From: Smallanthus sonchifolius
Lineage: Eukaryota > Streptophyta > Magnoliopsida > Asterales > Asteraceae
Direction of reading: 5' to 3'
DNA length: 64,000 nt
Assembly: GCA_023525975.1 (NCBI GenBank)
Contig: CM042034.1
Location: forward strand, 26,376,779 to 26,440,778
This document shows positions 21,260-32,205 of this stretch, piece after piece. The notes beneath the pieces are model-generated. The model ran no database searches. It was not told where the DNA came from and was given only the letters and a program-made list of their open reading frames with translations. A program made the position numbers and the translations under genes. Position 1 is the first letter of the stretch; each line of letters starts with the position of its first letter.

Positions 21260-24200
21260 TTACTTTTTCGGTCTTCTTGCTAACACAAAATGTAATGGAT
21301 CTTTCAAAGATTCTTCAATTGACAACTTGTAGAATTGTACAAGGATGTATCCAATGCTAGCATTGCTGTAGAAAGAATATATAAATATGAATAAGCTACA
21401 TATTACATACAAGAATAATAACGAAGTTACAAAAGAAGTACATAAAAAATTAATTAAGTACTAAAGTAGTTTAACAATTACCTTCCTAGAAAATTCATTG
21501 AGACCATTATAATAGCTGCTATAATCCAATTTGATTCCTTATAAGCAACCCATGCCTAAAGAGTACCGATATACAAAGGACATATGAGTCTATATTTGAT
21601 TCAAAACTTTATAAATATAGAATTAATAAAAGACAACTAACATAATCTATATCTATATCTATACTATCTAATAAATTAAGGTTTTTCTTGTCACATGTCG
21701 TCTCCATATTCACCATCATCATTTTTTTTCTGCTTCTCTCTCTTATTAAATACATTTTCATCTTTTAATAATAATAATATATTTAAAAAATAATACTAAT
21801 TATACTAATAAAATACATTTATTTAAATTATCTTTTATCATAAAAACTTTGAAATCTAATTATTTAACTTTTATTTTCAATCAAGTAGTAATGAAAGTCA
21901 AATTATATTAAATAGTAATTAACGTATTTTCAAAACCCAATTATATATTAGTTTTTACATATTTTAAATTTTATTTTTGAGTAAACTGCCATTTTCGTCC
22001 CTGTGGTTTGGTCAAAATTGCCACTTTCATCCAATAGTTTGTTTTTTTGTATCTGGGTCCTCGTGGTTTTAAAATATTGCCATTTTCATCCTCGTGGTTT
22101 TAAAATATTGCCACTTTCATCCAGTCAGCTAACACCGTCCGTTTTTCTCAATTAAATGAGGGGTATTTCAGTCCTTTTACATATTTGTTTTATTTCTTCA
22201 TCTTTTTTACTCTCACTTTTTAATCATAGAAACAAGCGACGGAGGTGTTCCAGTGGTGCTCGTCGGAAACTGGTCAGGAAAAGAGGAAGAAGGCCAGCAG
22301 GTGGATGATTAAATTAGAGGTTAAATTGGGGATGATTAAAAAGTGAGAGTAAAAAAGATGAAGAAATAATACAAATAAGTAAAAGGACTGAAATACCCCT
22401 CATTTAACTGAGAAAAACGGACGGTGTTAGCTGACTGGATGAAAGTGGCAATATTTTAAAACCACGAGGATGAAAATGGCAATATTTTAAAACCACGAGG
22501 ACCCAGATACAAAAAAACAAACTATTGGATGAAAGTGGCAATTTTGACCAAACCACAGGGACGAAAATGGCAGTTTACTCTTTATTTTTTATACTTAGTA
22601 TATGTAATACATTTTACACATGTAAAAAATATATAAAGATTTTAGAATTTTATGTATGATATTTTTTTACCCCGTGTATAATACACGGGATCTAAGCTAG
22701 TATACGGTATATATGCATCATGATAATTCTTCATGGTTTAATCAACATGCACACTTCCAAACCTAATAGGTTTAGGTACTAAGTTTGTTTAGTTACACAT
22801 AGAGGAGCAAAAACATGGTTATTTATGAAGGAGGTTAAAACGACTGGGTCTAGTATAAATAAATCTTAAAAATGAATAAACACAAATCAATCCGTTTATA
22901 AAAATTTGTATTATGAGACTATGTACTTGTTTAATTAGACTTTTCTAAGAAATGGCTACGTGTCTAATTTTTACCTTATAACATAACTATTAAGAGTTGA
23001 GCACATCAGGTAGGTAGAGTCATCTCTAAAGTATATCACCGTCTATAAGAACAGCCGATCGGTTTAAGGCAATGTTTTCAGGACCGGACCAGACATCAAA
23101 CCGGTCTCTTTACAGGTCCACTGGTCGGACCGGATTGAAGAACCGGACGACGTTATAAGTATTATAAAAAAAATATAAAATACAAAAAAAATCTAAATAA
23201 TTAAGGAACTCTAAAAAGTTTAAACAACCATTAATCATTCAAAAATATAAAGTTTTCTATGAGTGAATATAAACATAGTTAAACTAAACAGAGTGCAATA
23301 AGCTCAAAGTCTAGACAACAAAGAAGAAAGAATTATCATACCCCTATAACCACAACATATGTAGTAAAATCCGCCGTTATTAGCATGTACCACCTGTACA
23401 AATTGGAGAATATATATATATAAATATATATCTTCCGTAAATCTTCAAATGAAAAGAACAATAATTGTTGCATTTTATCTAGTTTTCGTGTTTTAAACTC
23501 AACTAACTTTTACATATTTCATTTTTTTTTTAAATTACATCATAGATAAAAAAAACTAAATAATTTAAATTTATTCTTTGTGTTCTCACGGTAATTTAGT
23601 TTTAGCTTTACAGAGCAGGCGCGGATCCAGTGTAATAGTAGGGGTGTATAGGCACCCCATAGCCCATCAAATTGTAAATAAAATCTTGTTTTTTTCCAAT
23701 TTAATTTCTGTTCAGGAACAAAAATAGAGGGCAAGATTTTCTGAATATGGACCCAAAGGGGCATGATTTTTGTGTACGGGGTCCCACTTTCACTAAATAA
23801 ACAAAACCCCTTAATTAAACTTACCTATTTATTTATTTAGTATTACAATAAAACTTCTTTTTATAAATTACTAGTTTAGGTCCCGTGTCTAAACACGTGG
23901 TGAAAAATATTAATATTTAAATTTTTTAAATCTTTATGTATATATATTTCACAGGTGTAAAAATATATTACATATACTACAGATATAAACAAACTCAAAA
24001 TATGTAAAAATTAATATATAATTAGGTTTCGAAAATACGTTAATTACTATTTAATGTAATTTCACTTTCAATTACTATTTGATTGAAATAAAAGTTACAT
24101 AATTAAATTTTAAAGTTTTCTTATAAAAAGGGATAATTTAAAATAAATGTGTTGTATTAGTCCAATTAATATTTTCTTTAAATATATATTATTATTTAAA

Positions 24201-25224
24201 TATAGAAGTGCATTAAATAAGAGAGAGAGGCGGGAAAAAAATGGTGAGATTGAATGTTGAGATGACACGTGGCATTAAAAAACCTTTATTTATTAGTATG
24301 TATAGATATAGACTAGTTTAGATCCTGTGTCTACACACGGGGTGAAAAATATCAATATAATTTTTTTTAAAAATTTTATATATATATTTTACAACTGTAA
24401 AAATATATTACATATACTTAAGATTGAAAACAAATTCAAAATATGGTAAAATTAATATATAATTGGGTTTCGAAAATACGTTAATTACTATTTAATATAA
24501 TTTGACTTTCATTTACAATTTGATTGAAAATAGAAGTTACATAATTAAATTTCAAAGTTTCTTATCATAAGAGATAATTTAAAATAAATGTTTTTATTAG
24601 TATAATTAATATTTTTCTTTAAATATATATTTTTAGTAAATATAGAAATGCATTAAATAAGAGAGAGATGCGAAAAAAAATGATGATTATGAATATGGAG
24701 GCGACACGTGGTATTAAGAAAACTTTATTTATTATATAGTATAGATTTAAATTAATTATTTATAGCAGTCGAATATTCTATTTTTCAAGTAGTTTTTTTG
24801 TGTACAATCTTCTTCATTGTAAGTTGTAATTGTTTTTCTCAATTTAACCATTGTAATCTTTAGTTTTTTCAAACTAGTTGTTTGATTCAATTTTATTTAA
24901 GCAAGTTTTTCCCTATTTCACCATTGTAGTCTCTAGTATTTTTAAGTAATTATTTAGTTTCAATTTATTTTAGTAATTATTGTTTGTTGTTTTTTTACCC
25001 CACCAATATTTTGCCAACCCCAACCAAAAATTTCTGAATTCGTCACTGTCCTAGAGCATATATATTTATAAAAGATGTTGGTATGTGACTTACCTCGAAT
25101 GCACGTCGAAACAAGAAACATAATCACCGAAAAAGAATAAGTAAACATTCACAGCAGTCATCACACAAAACAATACAATAAACATCGTCCTCACTAAGAC
25201 TCCCATGGATGCTGTCGTCACCAT
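21260..25224 (-). CDS. DUF1475-family membrane protein, upstream tandem copy
   Basis: Four minus-strand exons, 25224-25094, 23393-23342, 21555-21482 and 21365-21260, join in frame to 120 residues with a TAA stop at 21260-21262. Donors and acceptors are canonical (exon 1 donor CGAG|GTAAGT). Segments: VLVRTMFIVLFCVMTAVNVY (membrane 1), a weaker one in WYMLITADFTTYVVVIG, then AWVAYKESNWIIAAIIMVSM (family signature plus membrane segment) and IGYILVQFYKLS followed by the conserved EESLKDPLHFVL tail. Length fits the single-domain DUF1475 proteins. Function is unknown. Introns 1 and 2 (1.70 and 1.79 kb) are mostly transposons, yet all splice sites are preserved. Its stop is only 150 bp from the start codon of the next copy, so read-through or fused transcripts are possible. 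Confidence 0.82.
21658..22700 (+). mobile_element. Helitron interrupted by a MULE, in DUF1475 intron 2
   Basis: TCTATACTATCTAATAAATT start after A21657, CACATGTCGTC motif, and a terminal hairpin CCCGTGTATAATACACGGG followed by CTAG and T22701. Without the 602-bp insert and its 9-bp duplication it is about 430 bp, the same size as the other Helitrons here. Confidence 0.85.
21979..22580. mobile_element. Foldback Mutator-like MITE with 250-bp arms
   Basis: Arms 21979-22228 and 22331-22580 are almost perfect inverted copies (ends GAGTAAACTGCCATTTTCG). A perfect 9-bp target duplication TTTATTTTT (21970-21978, 22581-22589) is the MULE hallmark. The loop is about 100 bp and contains no transposase. 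Confidence 0.88.
23871..24306 (-). mobile_element. Non-autonomous Helitron, minus strand
   Basis: Minus-strand start TCTATACATACTAATAAATA at 24306, CCACGTGTCATC motif, and a 3' hairpin with CTAG at 23871-23874. Flanked by A and T in the correct places. Confidence 0.8.
24313..24745 (-). mobile_element. Non-autonomous Helitron, minus strand, 6 bp from its neighbour
   Basis: Minus-strand start TCTATACTATATAATAAATA at 24745, CCACGTGTCGCC motif, hairpin CCGTGTGTAGACACAGG-like, CTAG at 24313-24316. Same family as 23871-24306 but clearly diverged, so this is a second insertion rather than a fresh duplicate. Confidence 0.8.
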
Positions 25225-26126
25225 TATTGCACCCACGTCTTAAGAGAAGCTTACTAAGTTTTGTGATGTATAGACGATTAATATATATATTAGGAATGGA
25301 GGAGAGTATGCGTTGAATTTTCATGGTGGAAACTTTGGGATTTGATTCTAAAGGCTGAAAATATAATCCATTTATTCTCTTTCAAAGTAAAAGACAATTA
25401 ACATTTTTCAAAGTAGAAATATTATATTTGTAGTTGATTATAATTTATATTTTAATACCTTTCTTTTCTAACATCTAAATCATTATTATACTTTTAACTA
25501 ATCATACATTTTTATTTCAACTAAAATATATGAAACTTAATTATTTTTATTTTTCAAATTTGTTATAAGAAAAAGTTTGATGGAGGGTGAATTTCTAAAA
25601 TACCAAAATCTAACATGAAATTGGTAGATCAACTTTAGTTTAAACGGAATCGAGTCAGTTTCGGTTTAACCGTGGACACATTTAGCTAAGTTCGGGTCAA
25701 CCTAGCTAGCGGGCAAGTTTAGCTAACCTTTTTATTTTTTTTTATAGAAATCAGTTTAATGTCATGACTCTCATTGTGATTTTATGTCAAAATCTAAAAG
25801 GTTAAAGTGAAATAGGTATCAACTTTTGTAGTCAATATAACAAGGATTTTAAACCCGCGCGTTGCGACGAGAGGGTTAAATTTTTAATGGTCCGTTTTGA
25901 CGACGCACCCAGTGTTATTGATTCAACGGAAAAATTAACGTTCAAACATTACAAAAAAACTGAAAGTAAAAAATATAATTATTTTTTCAGTTAAATATGT
26001 TATGAGTAAAATGATAAAAAAAAACATTATTAAAAAAAGGCAAAAGAAAGTCCTGATTAAAAAAAAAACAGACAGAAAGGGTTCTCTCGAGACTAAAACT
26101 GTGTCGCTCAGGTTAGAATTGTGCAT
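25225..26126. other. 5' flank of the DUF1475 gene and AT-rich debris
   Basis: No further gene recognised. Near 25855 a GC-rich word (CCGCGCGTTGCGACGA) stands out in AT-rich sequence and has relatives at about 26965, 27250, 62880 and 63030. Confidence 0.4.
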
Positions 26127-26134
26127 GCCTAACC

Positions 26135-26765
26135 ATAAGGGCGAAGGATATAAGGGGCCAGGGGTGGCCCCGGCCCCCGCCGTTTTTCTCGTTACTAGTG
26201 TAAACTTTTACGTTTTTGTTCAAAAAATTTTATACGTATTGAGTCGGCCCCCCTTATTTTTTTCGTTTAAAATTTCTTGGCCCCCTTTGATTTTTTATCC
26301 CTAAAAAATTCAGTTCAATGCTCGATTCAGATTGATTCGATAAGCTATCAGTACGAAATTAAAAAAAAAGTTTATGCATTTAAAAAATAAAAAATGTAAG
26401 TTGAGGGGGGGAAATGAAAATTTCAAATAAATCACCCTAAAATTCTTAGCCCCCTTTCCTTTTTGTCGACCATGCCCGCTTCCCTCAAACACACCAAAAT
26501 CTTAAATCTGAAATCCCCCTTTGCGTTGCGCCCTCGTCGCCGCCACTGCTTGCGCCCTCGCCACCTCCACTGTTTGTGCCCTCGTCGCTCGCCACCGGCC
26601 CACCATAGATAATTAGGTATTTAGAGTTATTTATTATTGATTTGTATGACCGACCCGAATTGAATCGTCAACCCGAACATATAACCCGAAACATAGCGAT
26701 TGGAAAAAAAAAAATTGTCTACTGACTTTCGGCCCCCGCTACTTAATTTTTCAAGCTCCGTCACT
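26135..26765. mobile_element. Non-autonomous hAT element, 631 bp
   Basis: Perfect 8-bp target duplication GCCTAACC at 26127-26134 and 26766-26773. Imperfect inverted ends (left GGGCGAAGG..., right, reverse-complemented, AGTGACGGAGCTTGAAAAA) with GGCCCC-rich subterminal sequence. The interior includes a C-rich stretch (26520-26610) with repeats of CGCCCTCG. Non-coding. Confidence 0.75.
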
Positions 26766-26773
26766 GCCTAACC

Positions 26774-27806
26774 ACCTCAACACAGTCTCTTTTTGGTTTT
26801 ATTTTATTTTCAATTTTCATATATGTAAAGAAAAGTTCTACTAAATAATTTTTACATAAGCTTGTAATATGACACAACATGACCGGTGTATCATATCAAT
26901 GTTACAAAACAACTATTTCCCTAATAACTTTTAAATATGTAATAGATTCTTTTTTTCGTCCTCGCGATGCTGCGGGAGCCTGATCGTGGTCAGTTCGGCG
27001 CGTTTGTGTGGACAAAACTTACGTCCAAAAGCAGACTTGTTTTAGCGTACGATACCAAAAAAAAGTTGAATTTGAATATAACACCGTTTTTCATAAAAAC
27101 TATACCTGAACATTGAACAAAAAATTAAAGAAAACCGCGCATTCCGTTTTAAAAAACGTAACGAACGAAAGTTATAACAGAAAAATAAATTAATGGAATA
27201 CTAAACGTGTTGAAAGTGTATATTATATATAGTATGAGGGGCTAAAACGATTGCCCCTCGCGTAGCGGCGTAGGCATAGTCGTAATCGGTTCGGCTTGTT
27301 TGCGAGGCTAGAATTTACGTACGCTCGCTATATTTTTTTTTGAAAAAATATTTAAAAAATCACAAAAATTCGGTCATATCAAACATACCATAATAGTAGT
27401 CAAGAGGGTTCAAAACAACCCCAACAACATTACAAATATTCAATCGAGTCAACTATACTAAAAAACACAGCCTTTAACAACATAAAAATAGACTCAAATG
27501 TCCAAATAAATCCCAAATGAACTTTGAAGCCAAAATAAGCTTTTAAAAAAGCTCACATGTAATTTGAAGTTAGAAGCTCAAACCAAATGTATTTTTACAA
27601 AATGATATTACATATTAAAAAAACTATAAATTATATAATATATAAATTCGGGTTATTCGAATCGAATTATGGATTTTAGAATTCGATTTATTTATTCGAA
27701 TCGAATAATTATTCGATTTGAATAAGCCAAAATTTGAAATCAGAATTTTTATTCGAATTTAATTCGAATCAAATTTAGAGTTATTCGAAGACCCAATGGC
27801 CTAAGT
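26774..27806. other. No gene recognised
   Basis: AT-rich with two GC-rich islands of a shared type at about 26960-27010 and 27240-27310. 27640-27790 is built from repeated ATTCGAATCGAAT words, probably a decayed hAT subterminal region. Confidence 0.4.
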
Positions 27807-28733
27807 CAATAGTGAGTGCAAGTCAAAGATATCCATATCAAGTTGAATAGTCAAGCTAGCCATACCATATTATCAAGGGAAAATTACTAGAATAAATAAT
27901 TTTAAAAACTTTTTCTCAATAATAAACAAAGATTTTTCAACTTTCTCAAAATAAAGATGAATTTTCGTCGAAATACAAGCCAAACTCGGCGACTTTGCCA
28001 AGTTCACGTGGCTTCGTCCTTTACCTTACACATGTCATTTTCGATAAAAGATTTTAAAAACTAGACAAAATCGTCGAAACACGTTTTCGTCGAGTTTTGT
28101 TCATAACTAGGCGTTTCACCGAGTTTTGTTCATAACTAGGCGTTTCGCCGGAATTTGTTCATAACTAGACGAAAAACATAACTAGACGTTTCGTCGAGTT
28201 TTGTTCATAACTAGGTGTTTCGCCGGGTTTTGTTCATAACTAGGCGTTTCGCCGGGATTTGTTTATAACTACGCAAAAAACATAACTATACGTTTCGCCG
28301 AATTTTGTTCATAACTAGGCGTTTCGCCGGGTTTTGTTCATAACTAGGCGTTTCGTCGGGTTTTGTTCATAACTAGGCGTTTCGCCGGGATTTGTTCATA
28401 ACTAGGCGAAAATGTCCGGCTTTGTTCATAACTAGGCGAAAACTCTTAGAATGCAATCTAGGCGAAACGCCGAGTTTTGGACGTATTTAGGCGAAAAATG
28501 ACACGTGTACGTTAAAGGGCCAAGACACATATTTCGACGAAATCGCCGAGTTTTGCTAGCATCTCGACAAAAAATGAAGTTTATTTTAAGAATTTAACTT
28601 TTCTTTGTTTATATTTAAGAAACCAATAATAAAAATGTTGATCTCTAGAATTTTCCCTTTTATCAATAGTGAGTCCAAGTCAAAGATATCCATATCAAAT
28701 TGAATAGTCAAGCTAGCCATACCATATTATATA
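27807..28733. repeat. 71-bp direct repeats flanking a terminal-inverted-repeat element
   Basis: 27807-27877 and 28663-28733 are almost identical (two differences). Between them lies an element with inverted ends AAGGGAAAATTACTAGA and AAAGGGAAAATTCTAGA. TTATC on both sides is a candidate target duplication. The element is non-coding. Confidence 0.7.
28085..28445. repeat. 29-bp minisatellite (about 12 units)
   Basis: Unit approx. TTTTGTTCATAACTAGGCG + TTTCGCCGGG, tandemly repeated with shortened variants (CATAACTAGACG). A larger period of about 107 bp is also visible (28149 and 28255 onward). The flanks carry inverted versions of the GGCGAAACGCCGAG words. Confidence 0.8.
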
Positions 28734-28787
28734 CTTGAGTACTGACATGTCTCTTCATAAGTCAAGATACTCATACTATATTATATA

Positions 28788-29218
28788 CTAGGTTAAAATC
28801 TCATGTATTACACGTGTTAAATAAATAAAATTTTATATACTTGATAATAAAAATTTTATATTTTTAAAAACCCGTGAACCGGTATATTACATCAATTGAA
28901 CTTATTATAATTAAATGATAAATATTCGTAATAAGTTTTATATTAAAAATCTAAAAATAAATTCTTTTAATATCATTATTCAATATGAGAAAAAGATGCA
29001 GGAAAAAAATGGTACAAATGAATCAAAAAGTTACACGTGTCCGTAGAATTTTATTTATTAATATAAAATTTATTATTTGATATTATTATTTAATATGAGA
29101 GAGAAACAGAAAAGTTAATATTTAATAGGAAAAAGATGTGAAAAAATAAATGTAAGAAGTAACCAGAGAGTGACACGTGTCACTCATGGTTTTCCTCTAT
29201 TATATTATATAGAATAGA
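28788..29218 (-). mobile_element. Helitron, minus strand
   Basis: Start TCTATTCTATATAATATAAT at 29218 (minus), ACACGTGTCACTC motif, and at the other end CTAG (28788-28791) next to a hairpin CACGTGTAATACATGAG. A and T flanks are correct. A second internal ACACGTGTCC / TTATTTATTAA block near 29033-29065 suggests a chimera of two related elements. Confidence 0.65.
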
Positions 29219-30090
29219 TTGAGTTAAGACATTCCTACAAGTCACGATAGTCAAAGATAGCCTTATCAAATTAAAGATAGCCATTTTAACTGAAGAATAT
29301 TTTTAATCATATAGAAATGTCTTTTAAAAAAAATACTTTGGTAATAAAAACTTAAACCAAACTATTGAGTTTTCCTCGTATCTATAAGTTGAATTTTTTG
29401 GATATTACTATAATAATATATAATAAGATTAAAGTAGAGTTTGCTTGTGTGAATTTTTTAGATATTACCTATTTTAAGCGAATAACATCATTGTCGGTAT
29501 TTTTATTATAAGAACCGTTCTCGGTATTTGTTTTTATGGTTTTCGACGACCTGACGTTATAAAATCTAAATTTTGTTTCATTTTTTATTATTTAGTTTTA
29601 TGTTTCTTCTTTATTAACATTATTTTTACCGTTACGTCTATATTTTCGTTTAAAATTTATTAACGATCGGCCCGGGTAGCACGGGTATAACCTGCAAGTT
29701 TAAATTATTAGTAACCCATTTTACATAAATCGGTTAGTTATTATTCAACTAATACATATAGAGAGGAAATAAGAAGACGGCAATACGTTACTTGACAAAA
29801 AAAAGCCTGATTCATTTTAATGTAAAAAAATACACGTTACTGTGACCTCTTACTTAAAAAGTTCTGGTTCTACATCATGCTTGGGACGATTTTCATGTTT
29901 GTGTCAGATTCAAGATGTCGACCCATGATCCCATAAACATACCATGTTTAACACCACTAGTTACTATCGGTGTTTCACTGCTTCCAAAATTCTAGGGATG
30001 TTATTTAAGGTTGTCTATTTAAGGATATTTTTCTATAATAATAAATCTTTATATGTTTGCTTCTCTATGAAAATCGTTAACAGTAGTAAC
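29219..30090. other. No gene recognised
   Basis: AT-rich spacer upstream of the copia element. No open frame or repeat boundary could be assigned. Confidence 0.4.
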
Positions 30091-30281
30091 TTTTGGCGAA
30101 ACTAGTCAGTTTCACTTTGTTAGTTTCGTTCATATGATTGGGCAAAACTAGTAGTTAGTTTCGCTTATTAGCTTCTTCTATGTAAGTATTTTTTGTAATC
30201 ATCATTTGAGTTATCAATTAAAATCTTTTTTCCTTAAATTATTTCTCTCCCAATTTATTCTCTCAATTCACTCTCATAACA
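30091..30281 (+). repeat. Copia 5' LTR
   Basis: Begins TTTTGGCGAAACTAGTCAG (3' LTR: TGTTGGTGAAACTAGTCAG, so the TG start is mutated) and ends ...CATAACA just before the primer binding site. Matches 61188-61264 plus 61757-61830. Confidence 0.75.
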
Positions 30282-30293
30282 TGGCATCAGAGC
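30282..30293 (+). promoter_or_regulatory. Copia primer binding site
   Basis: TGGCATCAGAGC, one mismatch from the standard complement to the initiator methionine tRNA 3' end (TGGTATCAGAGC). Confidence 0.75.
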
Positions 30294-31166
30294 ATTTTTT
30301 ACTCGATTTTGTGATCTATCTTCATATCCTTCTTTCACATTCATTGATGATTTTTCCATCTTAATTCTCTTGATTTATGTGCATTTTTGTCCCCTTTTCT
30401 TCACTACTTGAGTTTCTCAAATTTTTTTGGATCATTTTGCTCTTTTTCTTTTCGATTTCACCTTGAAATCGATTGTTTATGCTATTATTTGGGATTTTGA
30501 TAAATCCTACCAATGGAATTCTTCAAATTCAAGCTATTTTGAGATTAATGATGATTCTAAACTTGAAACTTCGAATTTGGGGTTTGTTGGAACCTAAGAA
30601 ACCGTTGTATTCCTGACAATCTATAGGGGCTAGATTGTAATTTTTGTAACTCTAGGTTTTAGTCTGAGACTCTCAAGAGTCGCTGTCGATTGCCAGTCGA
30701 CAATCTTCATGGCGACTCTTGCTATGTGTGTATAATTAGCAGACCAAAAACCTAGTAAATGAGCTCTTTGATCAGACGTTGTTATTATAGTCAACTTGTG
30801 AGACGGTATGAGGGTTTGTTTTGTAATCATTGTGATCTAGGTGCTAATCTGTAATCGTTTATCTGTGGATGTTAATGAATCGATCTTGTTTATGCTCTTA
30901 TTGTGTTTGCTCTTCATCTTGAGTTTCTTAGTTTCATCAGTAATCAGCTTCATAATAGTTATTTTGTTGATTGTTTCCTGACTAGAATCATTCTAGCACA
31001 GGGACCTATCATCAGGACCTATAGGGTTTTGAGTTTGTTCAGGCGAAACTGCTTTTCTTTCAGTTCATGCAAAACTGGTCAGTTTCGCTCCTCTGGGTTT
31101 CGCTTTTCTGCCAGTTTCACTTCAGCCTTCTAAGCGAAACTAAAATCCATTTTTGTCTTTCGTTTC

Positions 31167-32205
31167 GTGTTCGCTTTCACACCGAATACTTCAGATACTT
31201 CTGTTCCTTTAGCTATGGATTCTTCTAATCCTATGTTTTTACATCCATCTGATCATCCTAATCTATTACTGGTTTCTAAGATTTTTAATGGTTCTGCTTT
31301 TGGGTCTTGGAAACGCTCCATGTCCCATGCCTTGTCTGCTAAAAACAAAACTGGCTTTGTTGATGGATCTGTTGCAAAGTCTCTTACATCTCAAAATCTT
31401 GACTTGGGGAAGCGGTGCAATGATATGGTTATTTCTTGGATACTTAACATTTTGTCTGAAGATATCAGTGAGAGTGTTCTCTATGTTGAAACTGCTCGTC
31501 AGCTTTGAGACGAGTTAACTGACATACATGGTCAAATTAATGAAGCAAAGTCTTATCAGTTACAGAAAGTTCTTTATGACATATCTCAAGGTAATGATGA
31601 TATTGCAACTTACTTCACCAAAATCAAGTCTATTTGGGATGAACTAAATGCCCTTGAGTGTATCCCTCCTTACACTTGTGGTAATGACTGACTGTTGGCA
31701 AAACACGAGGCAAATCAACGTTTGAACCGGTTTCTTATGGGTCTTAAATCCTGTTGTGAGATGATCCGAGGGAACATTATTATGATAAAGCCTCTTCCTT
31801 CTATCAATCAAGCTTATGATTTTCTTATTCAAGATGAGAAATAGAGGGAACTTCACTCACATGCACATTTTGTTTCTCATAATGCTAGTATGCAAGTGTC
31901 GAGAAGTTATGGTAATCGGAAGGGTCTTGTTTGTACTCATTGCAAAAATATGGGGCATGATGTTAGTAAATTCTACCATCTAATTGGGTTTCCTAAAAAC
32001 TTCAAGTTTACTAAACCACCAATGATTGTTGCAACTGCTAACTCCGATATTGTTGCTACTGCTTCTGAATCTGGTTCATCATCTAGTTTATCTACATAAC
32101 AGTACACTACTTTGATTCAACTTCTTCAGCAGAATTGTAGGGTTAAGGGTGGTGTTTCTCATGTTCAGCCCCTTAGATTTGCTAATTTTACAGGTATTAT
32201 TGCTT
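31167..32205 (+). pseudogene. Copia gag remnant
   Basis: One frame encodes a copia gag of the UBN2 type (NGSAFGSWKRSMSHAL; YQLQKVLYDISQGNDDIATYF; IKSIWDELNAL) and then a zinc knuckle C-x2-C-x4-H at about 31938-31970 whose last ligand is Phe instead of Cys. In-frame stops occur at 31506 (after ARQL, where the family has Trp), near 31689, at about 31842 and at 32097. The capsid-like protein would have packaged element RNA; it cannot be made in full from this copy. Upstream, 30294-31166 is leader without a recognised gene. Confidence 0.8.

Larger units (their letters stand above)
23616..25048. mobile_element. hAT-like element hosting two Helitrons, in DUF1475 intron 1
   Basis: Left end CAGGCGCGGATCCAG and right end (reverse-complemented) CAGTGACGAATTCAG, a CAGTGGCGGATCCAG-type terminus also seen at 61265 and 63632. 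The 8-bp flanks TTACAGAG and TCCTAGAG match at only five positions, so the limits are less certain. Makes up most of the 1.7-kb intron. Confidence 0.55.

Noticed and set aside
23073..23160. hAT MITE with GGACCGGACC-type end
   Set aside because: Only one end is visible; no partner inverted repeat or target duplication.
25124..25324. 66-residue minus-strand ORF starting MKIQRILSS
   Set aside because: Out of frame with the DUF1475 exon 1 that starts at 25224 and has the matching splice donor and family motifs.
26002..26304. 100-residue plus-strand ORF
   Set aside because: Starts in a lysine-coding A-run and crosses a hAT boundary; no domain-like sequence.
30570..31000. Separate copia solo LTR in the gag leader (starts TGTTGGAACC)
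   Set aside because: The start looks LTR-like, but no matching CA end or 5-bp target duplication could be fixed.
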